Notes under the pieces: generated by a model
Told to the model about the DNA's origin: nothing
The model's database searches: none
The model's input: only the letters and a program-made list of their open reading frames with translations
Part shown: positions 54,936-63,759 of the stretch, in pieces
Position numbering within the stretch: the first letter of the stretch is position 1
Layout: each line of letters opens with the position of its first letter
Program-made: the position numbers and the translations under genes
Source of the DNA: an uncultured Clostridia bacterium
Lineage (GTDB): Bacteria; Bacillota; Clostridia; Oscillospirales; Acutalibacteraceae
Assembly: GCA_947631945.1 (NCBI GenBank)
Contig: CANRNI010000005.1
Span: 37,629 to 101,628 of the forward strand
DNA length: 64,000 nt
Direction: 5' to 3'

Positions 54936-56431
54936 TTTTCAGCACCTCCTAACCTAATCTGCAAAATGCCATCTGCCATAAGTTCAGCGAAATCCATCGA
55001 TTCGAGCATTGATGCAAATGATGAAAAATTCTCATCCAGAGCATCCTCGTCAATCTGAAGAATCATGCCACTTTCCTGTAAGGTCTGCATTTCAGACTGG
55101 CTTCCTCCAACAATAATTCCGAATCTGTCCCATAAGCGTCGTCTGATATCCATCCCGCTAATCATTTCTCCCGGATTCACGCAGCACCGCAGGAGCATTT
55201 CGATAATATCCTGTGAAACAACAAATCTTTTGTTTGGGTGGAGTTTGTCAGGCGGATATAGAATACCTGAAAGATTACCCAATGCTCGCAGGTAGGTGAT
55301 CGGATGTGACGAAGCTTCCAGCGCTAGCATATCGTACATGGTCTCTCCAAAGGTCAAATACATCTCTTCGCCTTCAAGATCAGATGCTCGCTCCTTGGCC
55401 AATAGCCATAGAGCATCCAATTCCTCTTTGCTTGCCATGGAGACGGCCTTTCTTTCTTCATAAACAGGCGTTTCTGACTGAAGCAATTCTTCTTTACTGT
55501 ATCCCTTCTCATCAAGCCATCTTGCATAGCCCCATGCGTAAAACCTGTTGATCGATTTGTAAATCTGCGTATACGACATCTCTGATGCACGAGCAACGCT
55601 GCTAAAGCTTGGACTGACTCCACTAAAGTCGAGAAGGATAGGCCGTATGCGTTCGCCACAGTAAAACGCCTCAAGGAGTGTCATATACCTCATCAAGCTA
55701 AAGACACAGAAGAAGTTAAACAGTCTCAATTGTGTTAGCGGATTTGGATGATTTCGCAAGTTGTTCAGCAGGCAGGTGCCGCCATCCTTTATCCCGTTAA
55801 GAAACCACTGCGTGCGTTCATTAATGTCCTTGAAGGCAGGAATGTCCTCATATTGATTCTGATCGGAGAACACCTCCATATCAGCCTCAAGGATCGGTTC
55901 AAACAACAAGGTAATAGGGTCACCGGCTTGCTCAAGAAGATCCCTGATATAGCTGGCCAATTCAGGACAATATCCTCTAATAATGCTGCCTATAAACTCA
56001 CCACCACGCTCATAAGGCGCTCCTGTACCGCTCGTCAGGAAGTACTTTGATCCAGCAGAATAAGAAATCATGCTATCGTTCAAAGCGCTTACCACAAAGA
56101 CGCCCTTGTCTACGGACAGGAGCCGTTGCATTACATTTCTCATTGACTCAACCGAGTTGAGAGCAACATTGTCCTCAATCACTTCATTCTCAGCAAGCTG
56201 GGCATAAATCGTTTCAGCTTCGTTACCCTTTGGGACATTTCCCTTTGAATCGGATACAAGAGCCATTCTCTTTATGTTTTTACTCCGATTAAATGACCCG
56301 TAGATGCAGCGCTGCGCACCAGATGCTATATGCACAGGTTTGACTGATCCGCTGTTCGGTTGAAAGCCGACATATTTTCTATCGACCTCCTGCCGTGCTG
56401 TTTTGAGAAAGATCTGTTCCATATACATCAT
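54932..56431 (-). CDS. Unknown 499-residue defence-operon protein
   Basis: I do not recognise this protein. It has no signal peptide or membrane segments. The middle (residues 235-330: QLRLFNFFCVFSLMRYMTLLEAFYCGERIRPILLDFSG, SYTQIYKSINRFYAWGYARWL) is helical and aromatic-rich. The N-terminus looks beta-rich. It overlaps both neighbours by four bases, so its product is probably made in fixed ratio with the two large ATPases and may bridge them. AGGAGG is ideally spaced for the third Met (56422), so that may be the true start. Confidence 0.8.
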   Translation of the reverse strand: MMYMEQIFLKTARQEVDRKYVGFQPNSGSVKPVHIASGAQRCIYGSFNRSKNIKRMALVSDSKGNVPKGNEAETIYAQLAENEVIEDNVALNSVESMRNVMQRLLSVDKGVFVVSALNDSMISYSAGSKYFLTSGTGAPYERGGEFIGSIIRGYCPELASYIRDLLEQAGDPITLLFEPILEADMEVFSDQNQYEDIPAFKDINERTQWFLNGIKDGGTCLLNNLRNHPNPLTQLRLFNFFCVFSLMRYMTLLEAFYCGERIRPILLDFSGVSPSFSSVARASEMSYTQIYKSINRFYAWGYARWLDEKGYSKEELLQSETPVYEERKAVSMASKEELDALWLLAKERASDLEGEEMYLTFGETMYDMLALEASSHPITYLRALGNLSGILYPPDKLHPNKRFVVSQDIIEMLLRCCVNPGEMISGMDIRRRLWDRFGIIVGGSQSEMQTLQESGMILQIDEDALDENFSSFASMLESMDFAELMADGILQIRLGGAEK

Positions 56432-59400
56432 ACCTCCTGCCCACGTTCACTCTCAATTCCAGAATACTTTTTGTCCTCTCGATCCACAGAAACCATAACA
56501 GTCCTTTTATTCTGGACATCTAGCAATCCGACATCGACTGTATCCTCGTCGTCAATTTCCTCGAAGGATTGAAGCTGTTCGATAAAGCGCCACACCTTTT
56601 TCACCAGATCAGACTCCATGAAAAGAACTGGAACTCCTCGTTCGGCTTCGTTCATAAGAAGATACATTTCATAATCAACTTTGAGGAATATATCAGGTGC
56701 GTCCTTCTTCTCCAGCCTTATGTAGTTCGAGGTCATATCGATACCGGCCTGCATGCTTTTTAGCAGGGACGGTCGTCCGACGCTGAATTCGCTTTTCTTT
56801 ATTGTTCCGGCTGAAATAAGCACCTTTCTCGGCTCATTGTTGTATCGATGCCCAGACCAAATCTGCAGTTTGGTATTCGAGCCATTGACATTCCCGAAAA
56901 AGCTATTCAGTTTAGAAATAAGCTCCTTGATTATCTTGCCACTGTCCTGATTCAGGAAATTCTGAAAGCGTGTTGCATCATCGTCTAAGATAGTCAGAAG
57001 TTCATCCCCATTCAAATTAAAGAAGAAAAACTGTCGTTTCCGAAGATTAAACAAAGCCTCATTATCATACGCAATTGATTCAGCGGGCACCTCATAGCCT
57101 TCAACCCATGATGCTGGATCTATCGAGTTAAGAAGAATCCTCTCGTCCCAGATCGGATGTGAAATGTTAACAGGATCAATAGCGCTATTGATTGCTGTAA
57201 ACAAATTTCCCGTTCCTGAATAAATGAGGTTTACCAAATCATACTCGCTGTTTCCAGCAGTTTGATTAAGTTGCTTGCAACTCCTGTTTCCAAATATCAG
57301 ATATACAATAAAGCTCTGTAACTCACGAAGTGTAGCGTGATAGCCCTGCAAAGAAGCTCGCTGTAAAATTATGCCCAAACGTTCCTGAAATAGAGCGTTG
57401 TTTAACATCCTTCGGTTTTTGTTCACAACGCAGGAGTCATATAGCGGGCATTTTTTGCACTCCTTGTAATGATCCTCAGCAGTCATCTTTGAAATGGCCT
57501 GCTTTAGTATCTCTTCGGTCAGAGCCTCTCTTTTGCTCAAATCAAACACAACCAGATCCTTTGACCCACGATCTTCTTCATGAAAAACAACCGCATGAAG
57601 CATCTGGGTGTACGCTTCCTTAATAGGTTCAAAGTTAGGGAAAGCATTGTACACCGAATAAAGAACTGCCGCATTAATCGCTATAACAAAGGGGGCGTTC
57701 TTTTTCCTCGCAGCAAGCCACGCTTGATAAATCTGATCGTTTGATAGTGTGCTGGCATCCAATTCGACAACAGCTGGTGTAGGTAAATGCTCAAGCTTTG
57801 ACTTAAGCATTCTAATAATGTGTGTTTTTCCGTCGCCGGGATTCCCCGTCAACACAATATCCTTTCCATCTTTAGCAGCCTTAATAATTGCCTCATCAAG
57901 TTTTGTTGTCAGATGGATATAGGACAGCAGTTCCTCGTCTATGTGGTCAGCATATGCGCTGGTACCGCGATAGAAATCTCGGATAAATTGCAATCCCACC
58001 TTCTTTTCATCGTTAACAGGCATATGTGATACCTCCTTTAACTTTATAAACGGTCTCGGTTCACTGTCTTTTATCTGGTTACCAACCATAAAACTATCTT
58101 TGTCAAAGCCACGTATGCGCTCATATATCGGTACATAATTTAGTCGACTAGAGAGCCATCTTGTTGTCCAGTAGTCGATGATTTTTTTGGTGCCTTCTTG
58201 ATAATGGTTAACATCCGTATAATATTGTGGTGATGTGTCCTTACCCATTAAATATTCCAGCGTATTAGTAGCAAGGCACACTCCATAAACAATACGGGAC
58301 ATTGCATGCTTAGAGAAGTCTTTCGAATCTTCATTTGTCGATTCAAGTAGTTCCCTAATGGACATCGTTAAAAGCCGCATCTTAGGACTTGCGCCTTCTC
58401 CAAAGACATGATTAATTCGGTTAAAACCATCGCTCGTCGCCTCGGTTAAGCTAAGCGTGGTTGCTTTGCTAATATGCATGGTTCCAAATCCGATGGTCAT
58501 TCCAAGTTTTTTCCATACAATATCAAAATCAGATCCAAAGACGCTACCGGGAATCTTCAAGCGGTTGTATTGGCTAGAACCCACATAGTACAAGGACGTT
58601 GTTCCAATATATACCAAATCCGCCGGCCTAAACACATCTTGGCCTTTCAGTCGACTTGCAATCATGCTGGCTCTATTAGAATATCTTTCCTTGTAATCAT
58701 GGATAACTTGAGGTGAAGTTGCCAGCAAAGCTACCAACTTCCCTCCAAGAATTTCGTTGTATGGAGGTATTGCGCCACAGACATTCAATTCCATCAGGCT
58801 TGAACCAATATGTTGCGTTTTCTGGGCAACGAGGGCGCTTCTTATCGCGGAGTTTCCGTTTTCACTCCTGCAAAAGTCAGCCCAGATTTCGCCAAAATTT
58901 GAAGAATTATATACTTCCAGAATTGCCTTTTTTGCCATAAGAAGACGGGCGAGTTGCTCAGCTCTTTTTCTCCTATAAAGGGCGTCTTCAGTTTCCTTGG
59001 AAATACTTCCAAGTTCACTCTTTTCATCTTCTTCGATGCCCTCCTCTAATGCCTCCTTGAGAAGTTCCTGCCGCCTTTGTTCGGCGCTATTAGCAAAATC
59101 GAGAAGTTGCTGCACATCTTCATCGCTTGGATTATGCACGGTTGCATCAGTACATAAAGCAGTGTAATCAATCCCGTTGATACCAATTTCAAGATATTGA
59201 AGCAATTTTTCAAACTCTTTTCGGGCTTCAGTAGTGCCAAGCATGGTTATCCTATCGATAAACGCCTTTTGATTCCAGCCTATATAGTCATCTCTGCAAG
59301 TGATCTGAACTGCGCAGTTTTCTAGCGAAGCAATTCCCATCACAGCGTGCATCGGATGTGCTGCATCGCGGATTAGATATTGCATCGTTCTCCCCGGTGT

Positions 59401-60018
59401 CGTTTCCGCAGGAGTTGACCAAGTTAGCCGAAAGTATCTCCAAATCTCAGAGGTTTTTATACCGGTAAAATCATCCCGCTCGTTCTCTACAACGAGTTGC
59501 AGGTATGGGCGGACCGCCTCTGATAACTCTATTTCTCCATTATGTGCTTGCTCCAAGCGAATGGCTAATTCTTCTCCATCAGCAATCAACTCGCTTATGT
59601 CATGATTGCTTGCGTTGTTACGCTCCATGCGTTGGATAAAATCGGTATAAGATGTGAGCCTTTCATGCCTACTTTCGCTCATCCAACTTCTTAGTAGCTT
59701 CTTAAGCTCTGGTGAGGATACATCATGCAACTCTGCACCGTTTAAACTCGGCAAGCTCATATACAAAACGCCATCACGGTAACAAGCCTTCCATGAAGCT
59801 CTTGTAAGATCACGAAACAGCATCCAAACGGCTCTATACTTTTTTCGTTGGCCTAAATTATAAGTACATATTTCTTGTACCCAATTTATCTCATTCATGC
59901 AGATCTGCTCGATCTGCAATGGCGAAGTTTCTTCATTTATACAGGATACTGCAGTATAAAACCTGATTCTAAAATCTCCTTCTAGCTTCGGCCTAAAAGG
60001 AATCTCTCTATTTAGCAT
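56428..60018 (-). CDS. DruA/DUF4338-like domain fused to a P-loop ATPase
   Basis: A 1196-residue protein. Residues about 20-620 resemble DUF4338, the DruA family of Druantia: AHPMHAVMGIASLENCAVQI and CRDDYIGW (219-248), IPPYNEILGGKLVALLATSP (about 440-460), RPADLVYIGTTSLYYVGSSQ (about 488-508) and RINHVFGEGASPK. The C-terminal half is a separate ATPase with Walker A GNPGDGKT (725-732), a long helical domain, and three Cys (854, 857, 863; CKKCPLYDSC) that could bind metal. Both halves are full and in one frame. GAGGTAACC precedes the ATG. The ATPase half is reminiscent of DptF; this is unverified. Confidence 0.82.
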   Translation of the reverse strand: MLNREIPFRPKLEGDFRIRFYTAVSCINEETSPLQIEQICMNEINWVQEICTYNLGQRKKYRAVWMLFRDLTRASWKACYRDGVLYMSLPSLNGAELHDVSSPELKKLLRSWMSESRHERLTSYTDFIQRMERNNASNHDISELIADGEELAIRLEQAHNGEIELSEAVRPYLQLVVENERDDFTGIKTSEIWRYFRLTWSTPAETTPGRTMQYLIRDAAHPMHAVMGIASLENCAVQITCRDDYIGWNQKAFIDRITMLGTTEARKEFEKLLQYLEIGINGIDYTALCTDATVHNPSDEDVQQLLDFANSAEQRRQELLKEALEEGIEEDEKSELGSISKETEDALYRRKRAEQLARLLMAKKAILEVYNSSNFGEIWADFCRSENGNSAIRSALVAQKTQHIGSSLMELNVCGAIPPYNEILGGKLVALLATSPQVIHDYKERYSNRASMIASRLKGQDVFRPADLVYIGTTSLYYVGSSQYNRLKIPGSVFGSDFDIVWKKLGMTIGFGTMHISKATTLSLTEATSDGFNRINHVFGEGASPKMRLLTMSIRELLESTNEDSKDFSKHAMSRIVYGVCLATNTLEYLMGKDTSPQYYTDVNHYQEGTKKIIDYWTTRWLSSRLNYVPIYERIRGFDKDSFMVGNQIKDSEPRPFIKLKEVSHMPVNDEKKVGLQFIRDFYRGTSAYADHIDEELLSYIHLTTKLDEAIIKAAKDGKDIVLTGNPGDGKTHIIRMLKSKLEHLPTPAVVELDASTLSNDQIYQAWLAARKKNAPFVIAINAAVLYSVYNAFPNFEPIKEAYTQMLHAVVFHEEDRGSKDLVVFDLSKREALTEEILKQAISKMTAEDHYKECKKCPLYDSCVVNKNRRMLNNALFQERLGIILQRASLQGYHATLRELQSFIVYLIFGNRSCKQLNQTAGNSEYDLVNLIYSGTGNLFTAINSAIDPVNISHPIWDERILLNSIDPASWVEGYEVPAESIAYDNEALFNLRKRQFFFFNLNGDELLTILDDDATRFQNFLNQDSGKIIKELISKLNSFFGNVNGSNTKLQIWSGHRYNNEPRKVLISAGTIKKSEFSVGRPSLLKSMQAGIDMTSNYIRLEKKDAPDIFLKVDYEMYLLMNEAERGVPVLFMESDLVKKVWRFIEQLQSFEEIDDEDTVDVGLLDVQNKRTVMVSVDREDKKYSGIESERGQEV

Positions 60019-60055
60019 GGCAGGTTACCTCTTTTCATCTTTTTTAAAGGCATCA

Positions 60056-60286
60056 TTAATTACCTGCCTTGTCATCTATTGCATCATCAGGGACTATTTC
60101 ACAAATATCCGCGATATCGCACTTCAATTCTTCACATATTTTTACTAAAACGTCTGTGGTGACGTTAGCACCTTTGCCGAGTTTGGCAAGGGACGCCGAA
60201 CTAATCTTTGCATTCTTAGCAAACTCTGTTTTCTTCATATCTCGTTCTACAAGCATTACCCATAATTTTTTATAAGATAGTTTCAT
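60056..60286 (-). CDS. Small XRE/Cro-type regulator
   Basis: A 76-residue helix-turn-helix protein (YKKLWVMLVERDMKKTEFAK, ISSASLAKLGKGANVTTDVL, LKCDIADICEIV) of the compact Cro/CI type 26 group. Its ATG overlaps the upstream ATPase stop by four bases. It sits inside the operon, between the ABC-like module and the DruA/ATPase gene, and probably autoregulates the system. Confidence 0.88.
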   Translation of the reverse strand: MKLSYKKLWVMLVERDMKKTEFAKNAKISSASLAKLGKGANVTTDVLVKICEELKCDIADICEIVPDDAIDDKAGN

Positions 60287-62115
60287 AATGACTCCTTCGG
60301 GAGATCTTTTCTCCAGCTTGGCATAAAGCCGTAAATGTGACCATCCTTCTCGTCTTTGTGATACGTTACTACATTAACTCCCTTTGCCTTAAAATCTATA
60401 TCTTCTGGTATGACATTCAGGTTATCAACGATGATAATCTGCCCATTGCCCTGATGATTGATAAAGTACTGGTACAGGCCATTCTTTATCGTATTGTCGC
60501 CAAATTCGTCTTCGTTTTCGTCAAAACCGAGCAGCGGTGTATCGACCATAAGGAATCCGGGCTTAATGAACGTATCATCGCTGTTGAAATATTCATACAG
60601 CATCAGCGCGACAACAGAATTCAGGAAGGACCGATAACCCTTTCCTTGATCCTCTGATTTTGGCACACCATCCATCAAAATATCGAAGGTGCTAAAGTCC
60701 CAACTGGCATAACCGGCATTCCGATAGTTGCACTCTTTCAGAATCTTGTTTAAGAGTACGTTAAATCCGGTGCCAACTTCCTCCTCAAATTCCTGCTTTG
60801 CATGGTAGAGAGGAGGATTTTTTTGTTTTTGCAGTTCTGCAACTTTTTTCTGGCCAAGGATGGCAAGCTGATCGTTCACGAAGTCGATTCCGGTCTGAAG
60901 CGCCGTATAATTCTTAAAGCGCTGCAGGCCAGACCTATTGCTCTGGATCTCGCGGTTCTTATCATCGAGAGCTCTATTTACCTCAGTTCTGCGTGCCTGC
61001 AATTCCTCGATATTTTTCCTGATCGACTCTTGCTCATCACGAACGCTGGTTTCCGTTGCAGCAATAACTGTAAGTTCGGAGGCTATTCTCGTAATCTCGG
61101 CATTAATCGCTTCCAAGTAGCTGTCATCGTCTTCAGGGTGCAGCTTTCCACCGCAGAACGGGCATACTCCGTTTTCCGGGAGCCCTTTTACGGCCTGCTC
61201 ACCTTTTGAAATGAAATCAAGTCTCTGCAGGTCGGCTTTATACTGACTGATCAGGGATTCATATCGATCCAGAAGCATGCAGCAATTGGCGTCCTCTTGC
61301 TGATACTCAGACATCTGACGAACTATGGCAGTATTTTCTTCAATCAGCTCTCTGATTTCCTGCTGGATCTCCTGAATATGGTCCGAAAGCTCCTGCATTT
61401 CTTTTTCTATATCTAACCCAGCCAGTTCCTCAAGCTGCATAATGTAGCTGACACGTTTTTCCGTAAGAGAAACAACCTGCTCTTCGATATAATCGATTAC
61501 TGCTTTCTTCCTGGCAGTAGCTACTTCCGGTTTAGCAATCTCAGGAATTCCTTTTTTGTAATCCCCGGTAAGCAAAAAGTATAAAGATGCAATAAGCGGC
61601 GTCTCATATCTTTGATCCTTGATTACGATAGACTCTGACTTATCAATTTCGTTCTCATCGGCAAAGAAAACGCTGGCAATGTTAGTCCAAGACATACGTT
61701 CCCTCGCATAGCGAGCAGTCTTCGGCACTTCAATCGTCTCATCAAGGCCAATGATTCGTAGCCACAAATCATTCAGGTAGTGGAGGCTGGCCTTTTTATA
61801 GTTGGTATCATATTCGCCATCTTCGACTTCTTCGCTTTCAGCAACAACCGTAACCTTCTCCTCGTCGAGCTTTCTGGAAATGGTTATCCTGCCATATCGC
61901 CTCGTCAGGAAAACTCCCTCAATATCCGTGTAACCTGTCAGCGGAGAATACGGTCTCGTGTCGGAACTGAAAAGATAATAAATACACTTGAGTATCCACG
62001 TTTTTCCGGTATTAGACCGTCCTTGGATAATGTTCAGCCCATCAGTAAAGTTTATAACACCGTCAACCTTTCCGGCTCCGGATACACGCAAACTCTTGAT
62101 CATAAAACTCTGCAT
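60283..62115 (-). CDS. SMC/Rad50-like ABC ATPase of an ABC-three-component-like module
   Basis: A 610-residue ATPase. Walker A GRSNTGKT is at 32-39. Coiled coils (about 200-300 and 335-445) surround a CPFCGGKL motif (318-325) that looks like a zinc-hook turn. The C-terminal lobe has DQGKGYRSFLNSVVAL (489-504, signature-like) and Walker B GFLMVDTPLLGF (520-531). This is the layout of short RecN/Rad50-like ATPases in ABC-three-component conflict systems. It begins two bases after the 148-aa gene and is followed, with a 4-base overlap, by the XRE gene. Confidence 0.85.
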   Translation of the reverse strand: MQSFMIKSLRVSGAGKVDGVINFTDGLNIIQGRSNTGKTWILKCIYYLFSSDTRPYSPLTGYTDIEGVFLTRRYGRITISRKLDEEKVTVVAESEEVEDGEYDTNYKKASLHYLNDLWLRIIGLDETIEVPKTARYARERMSWTNIASVFFADENEIDKSESIVIKDQRYETPLIASLYFLLTGDYKKGIPEIAKPEVATARKKAVIDYIEEQVVSLTEKRVSYIMQLEELAGLDIEKEMQELSDHIQEIQQEIRELIEENTAIVRQMSEYQQEDANCCMLLDRYESLISQYKADLQRLDFISKGEQAVKGLPENGVCPFCGGKLHPEDDDSYLEAINAEITRIASELTVIAATETSVRDEQESIRKNIEELQARRTEVNRALDDKNREIQSNRSGLQRFKNYTALQTGIDFVNDQLAILGQKKVAELQKQKNPPLYHAKQEFEEEVGTGFNVLLNKILKECNYRNAGYASWDFSTFDILMDGVPKSEDQGKGYRSFLNSVVALMLYEYFNSDDTFIKPGFLMVDTPLLGFDENEDEFGDNTIKNGLYQYFINHQGNGQIIIVDNLNVIPEDIDFKAKGVNVVTYHKDEKDGHIYGFMPSWRKDLPKESL

Positions 62116-62117
62116 CC

Positions 62118-62564
62118 TTACGCCTCCTTTGACTCCGTGGCCCTATCGCTTATGTACTGCAATACGCCTTCATCCGTGTAATTTAAAAAGCGCCTGCACA
62201 CTATTTTTGCGCCGACAATATATGCTTTCGCATAGGGCGACTGCACACCTTGCACTACTTGTCTACCGCGATCATTAATGCTGTATAAGAAGCCCTGATC
62301 TGTGTGCTCGACTTTTATAAAATCATTTCTGACCGAGAGCTTAACGGCTTCGGTTATTTTTTCACGTTTGTTTGTAAACTCGGCAAAGCCGAACTCATTA
62401 TCTCCATGAAGATTCTTATCCAGCACCTTACACTTTTTCCCGTAAATACAGATAAAATCCAGCGCAGCAAGCCTATCTACGTTTGCCGGGATATTTAAGG
62501 TATCTGCCAGCAGGAGAAGCCGCAGCATGTTCTCAAATGTTGTATTAAAAACCTTACTCCGCAT
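62118..62564 (-). CDS. Winged-helix-like protein, probable ABC-3C middle component
   Basis: A 148-residue protein. ATG 62564 overlaps the preceding stop by 11 bases. FNTTFENMLRLLLLADTLN followed by DRLAALDFICIYGKKCKVL and later VRNDFIKVEHTDQGFLYSINDRGRQVV reads as a winged helix-turn-helix. In ABC-three-component systems a small protein of this type (the middle component) sits next to the ATPase gene, as here. Assignment is by pattern and context, not by search. Confidence 0.7.
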   Translation of the reverse strand: MRSKVFNTTFENMLRLLLLADTLNIPANVDRLAALDFICIYGKKCKVLDKNLHGDNEFGFAEFTNKREKITEAVKLSVRNDFIKVEHTDQGFLYSINDRGRQVVQGVQSPYAKAYIVGAKIVCRRFLNYTDEGVLQYISDRATESKEA

Positions 62565-63552
62565 ACGGATCAACCCACGATGTCATCGTCTTGTCATTCA
62601 CCAGAATATGAACGATACCAAGCCTTTCTAAATTTCCTATAAGGTTCTTTATCAGAGACAGCTTTGACTTTGTCAATTGAACGTCTGAAATCTTCTTCAG
62701 TACCTCAAGCAGCCGTCTATATCCGTTATCGTAATCATCAAAGTATGTAGTCTTAATTCCGTCGTAGGCATCTGCCTTTAAAATATCAAACTGGTTCTCA
62801 CCGTCATCGTACACTTCACTAATAGACCGTTGAATGCTCTCTGCGCTGAGATACGCCTTACGCTGATCATAAAAGTTCGTTTGATACTTCTTCGGAAGTG
62901 CGGGTATATCATCTACCGTTACCGAATCACGAGATAAGGCTTCCGCATAGGCGTCACACAAAGCAGAAATGTAATCAGCTTCAAAATCATAAATCTGTGC
63001 ATCGCTCAGTTTGATCGGTAATTCAATAACATCCCCATCGATATACAGTTTTCCATTCTCGCAGTAGATTCGGTCTTCTGCGAGATTTTTTATGCTTGGC
63101 TTTGGATCGTGGATCGTGAGCTTGATATCTATATCATGGATGCCCTTGGAAAGACCATGAAAAATCTGGTTCAGAATATCCTGAATCGCTGAGCCCAATT
63201 CTTCTATATCAACAATGATTCCTCTGTGTTTGAGAAAGGTTCGCAGGTGCTCTTTGTCTGCATCATACAGGTTGTCTATTTCGTCAGCAAAGTCCTGCCC
63301 ATCGTATCTGCTACAAATCAAACCCGCACGAGCTTTTGATATGAACTTTTTTCCTTCAAGAATCTGGTCAAGCATGTTGATAGACATCCTGCTTGCCAGA
63401 GGATTGAATTCATCATTCAACTCCATCTGTTCTTCTTCCTCGGTCATAGGATCGCGAAGGGTATCCCCAACCAGAGCAATAACAAAATCGCCGCCACGTC
63501 CGGTCGGGTCCATATATGTTTTTAGCTCGCCAGCGATTTCATGAAAAAACAC
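62554..63552 (-). CDS. First gene of the defence operon, probable ABC-3C C-terminal-domain component
   Basis: A 332-residue protein, not recognised in detail. The GTG start (63552) is supported by AAAGGAGG ten bases upstream; the nearby ATG is in another frame. The first 100 residues carry HEIAGELKTYMDPTGRGGDFVIALVGD; the C-terminal 100 residues (YFDDYDNGYRRLLEVLKKISDV ... IVHILVNDKTMTSWVDPYAE) are helical with a winged end. In ABC-three-component systems the third protein couples a variable N-terminal effector to a conserved C-terminal domain; this could be that protein. No catalytic motif is evident. Confidence 0.65.
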   Translation of the reverse strand: MFFHEIAGELKTYMDPTGRGGDFVIALVGDTLRDPMTEEEEQMELNDEFNPLASRMSINMLDQILEGKKFISKARAGLICSRYDGQDFADEIDNLYDADKEHLRTFLKHRGIIVDIEELGSAIQDILNQIFHGLSKGIHDIDIKLTIHDPKPSIKNLAEDRIYCENGKLYIDGDVIELPIKLSDAQIYDFEADYISALCDAYAEALSRDSVTVDDIPALPKKYQTNFYDQRKAYLSAESIQRSISEVYDDGENQFDILKADAYDGIKTTYFDDYDNGYRRLLEVLKKISDVQLTKSKLSLIKNLIGNLERLGIVHILVNDKTMTSWVDPYAE

Positions 63553-63568
63553 TCCGGTTCTACCTCCT

Positions 63569-63587
63569 TTTGACCTTTTAGGTCAAA
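63569..63587. promoter_or_regulatory. Inverted repeat touching the RBS of the defence operon
   Basis: TTTGACC (63569-63575) and GGTCAAA (63581-63587) form perfect 7-base arms with a 5-base spacer, directly upstream of AGGAGG. It could be the operator of the XRE regulator or a hairpin limiting translation. Confidence 0.5.
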
Positions 63588-63641
63588 CCACAGTCATTGG
63601 CGGTCATAACCGAAAAAGCTAGATTTTGTACAATGAAGAAA

Positions 63642-63658
63642 ATCGGCGCCGCCCCGAT
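63642..63658 (-). promoter_or_regulatory. Possible attenuator hairpin in the defence-operon leader
   Basis: On the minus strand ATCGG and CCGAT flank a GC-rich loop and are followed by TTTTCTT, about ten bases after the expected transcription start. Small stem; a premature terminator is possible but weakly supported. Confidence 0.3.
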
Positions 63659-63675
63659 GGAAAAGCTCCTTTAAA

Positions 63676-63704
63676 ATCATATCACAAATTTAAGCGATTT
63701 GCAA
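63676..63704 (-). promoter_or_regulatory. Promoter of the eight-gene defence operon
   Basis: On the minus strand: -35 TTGCAA (63704-63699), 17-base spacer, -10 TATGAT (63681-63676). Expected leader of about 115 bases. It is the only good promoter seen before the first gene, and no clear internal promoter is visible. Confidence 0.7.
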
Positions 63705-63759
63705 TCACTTTCGATCCTTCGCTGATAAAAAATTTGTGAACGCAAAGATAAATTTCTAT

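Noticed and set aside
49466..63552. Calling the operon a known Druantia, BREX, DISARM or Dnd system
   Set aside because: Only single features match each (DruA-like region; FtsK-like DptH layout). The defining partners DruE, PglZ/BrxX, DrmA/DrmB and DndC/D/E are not in the window.
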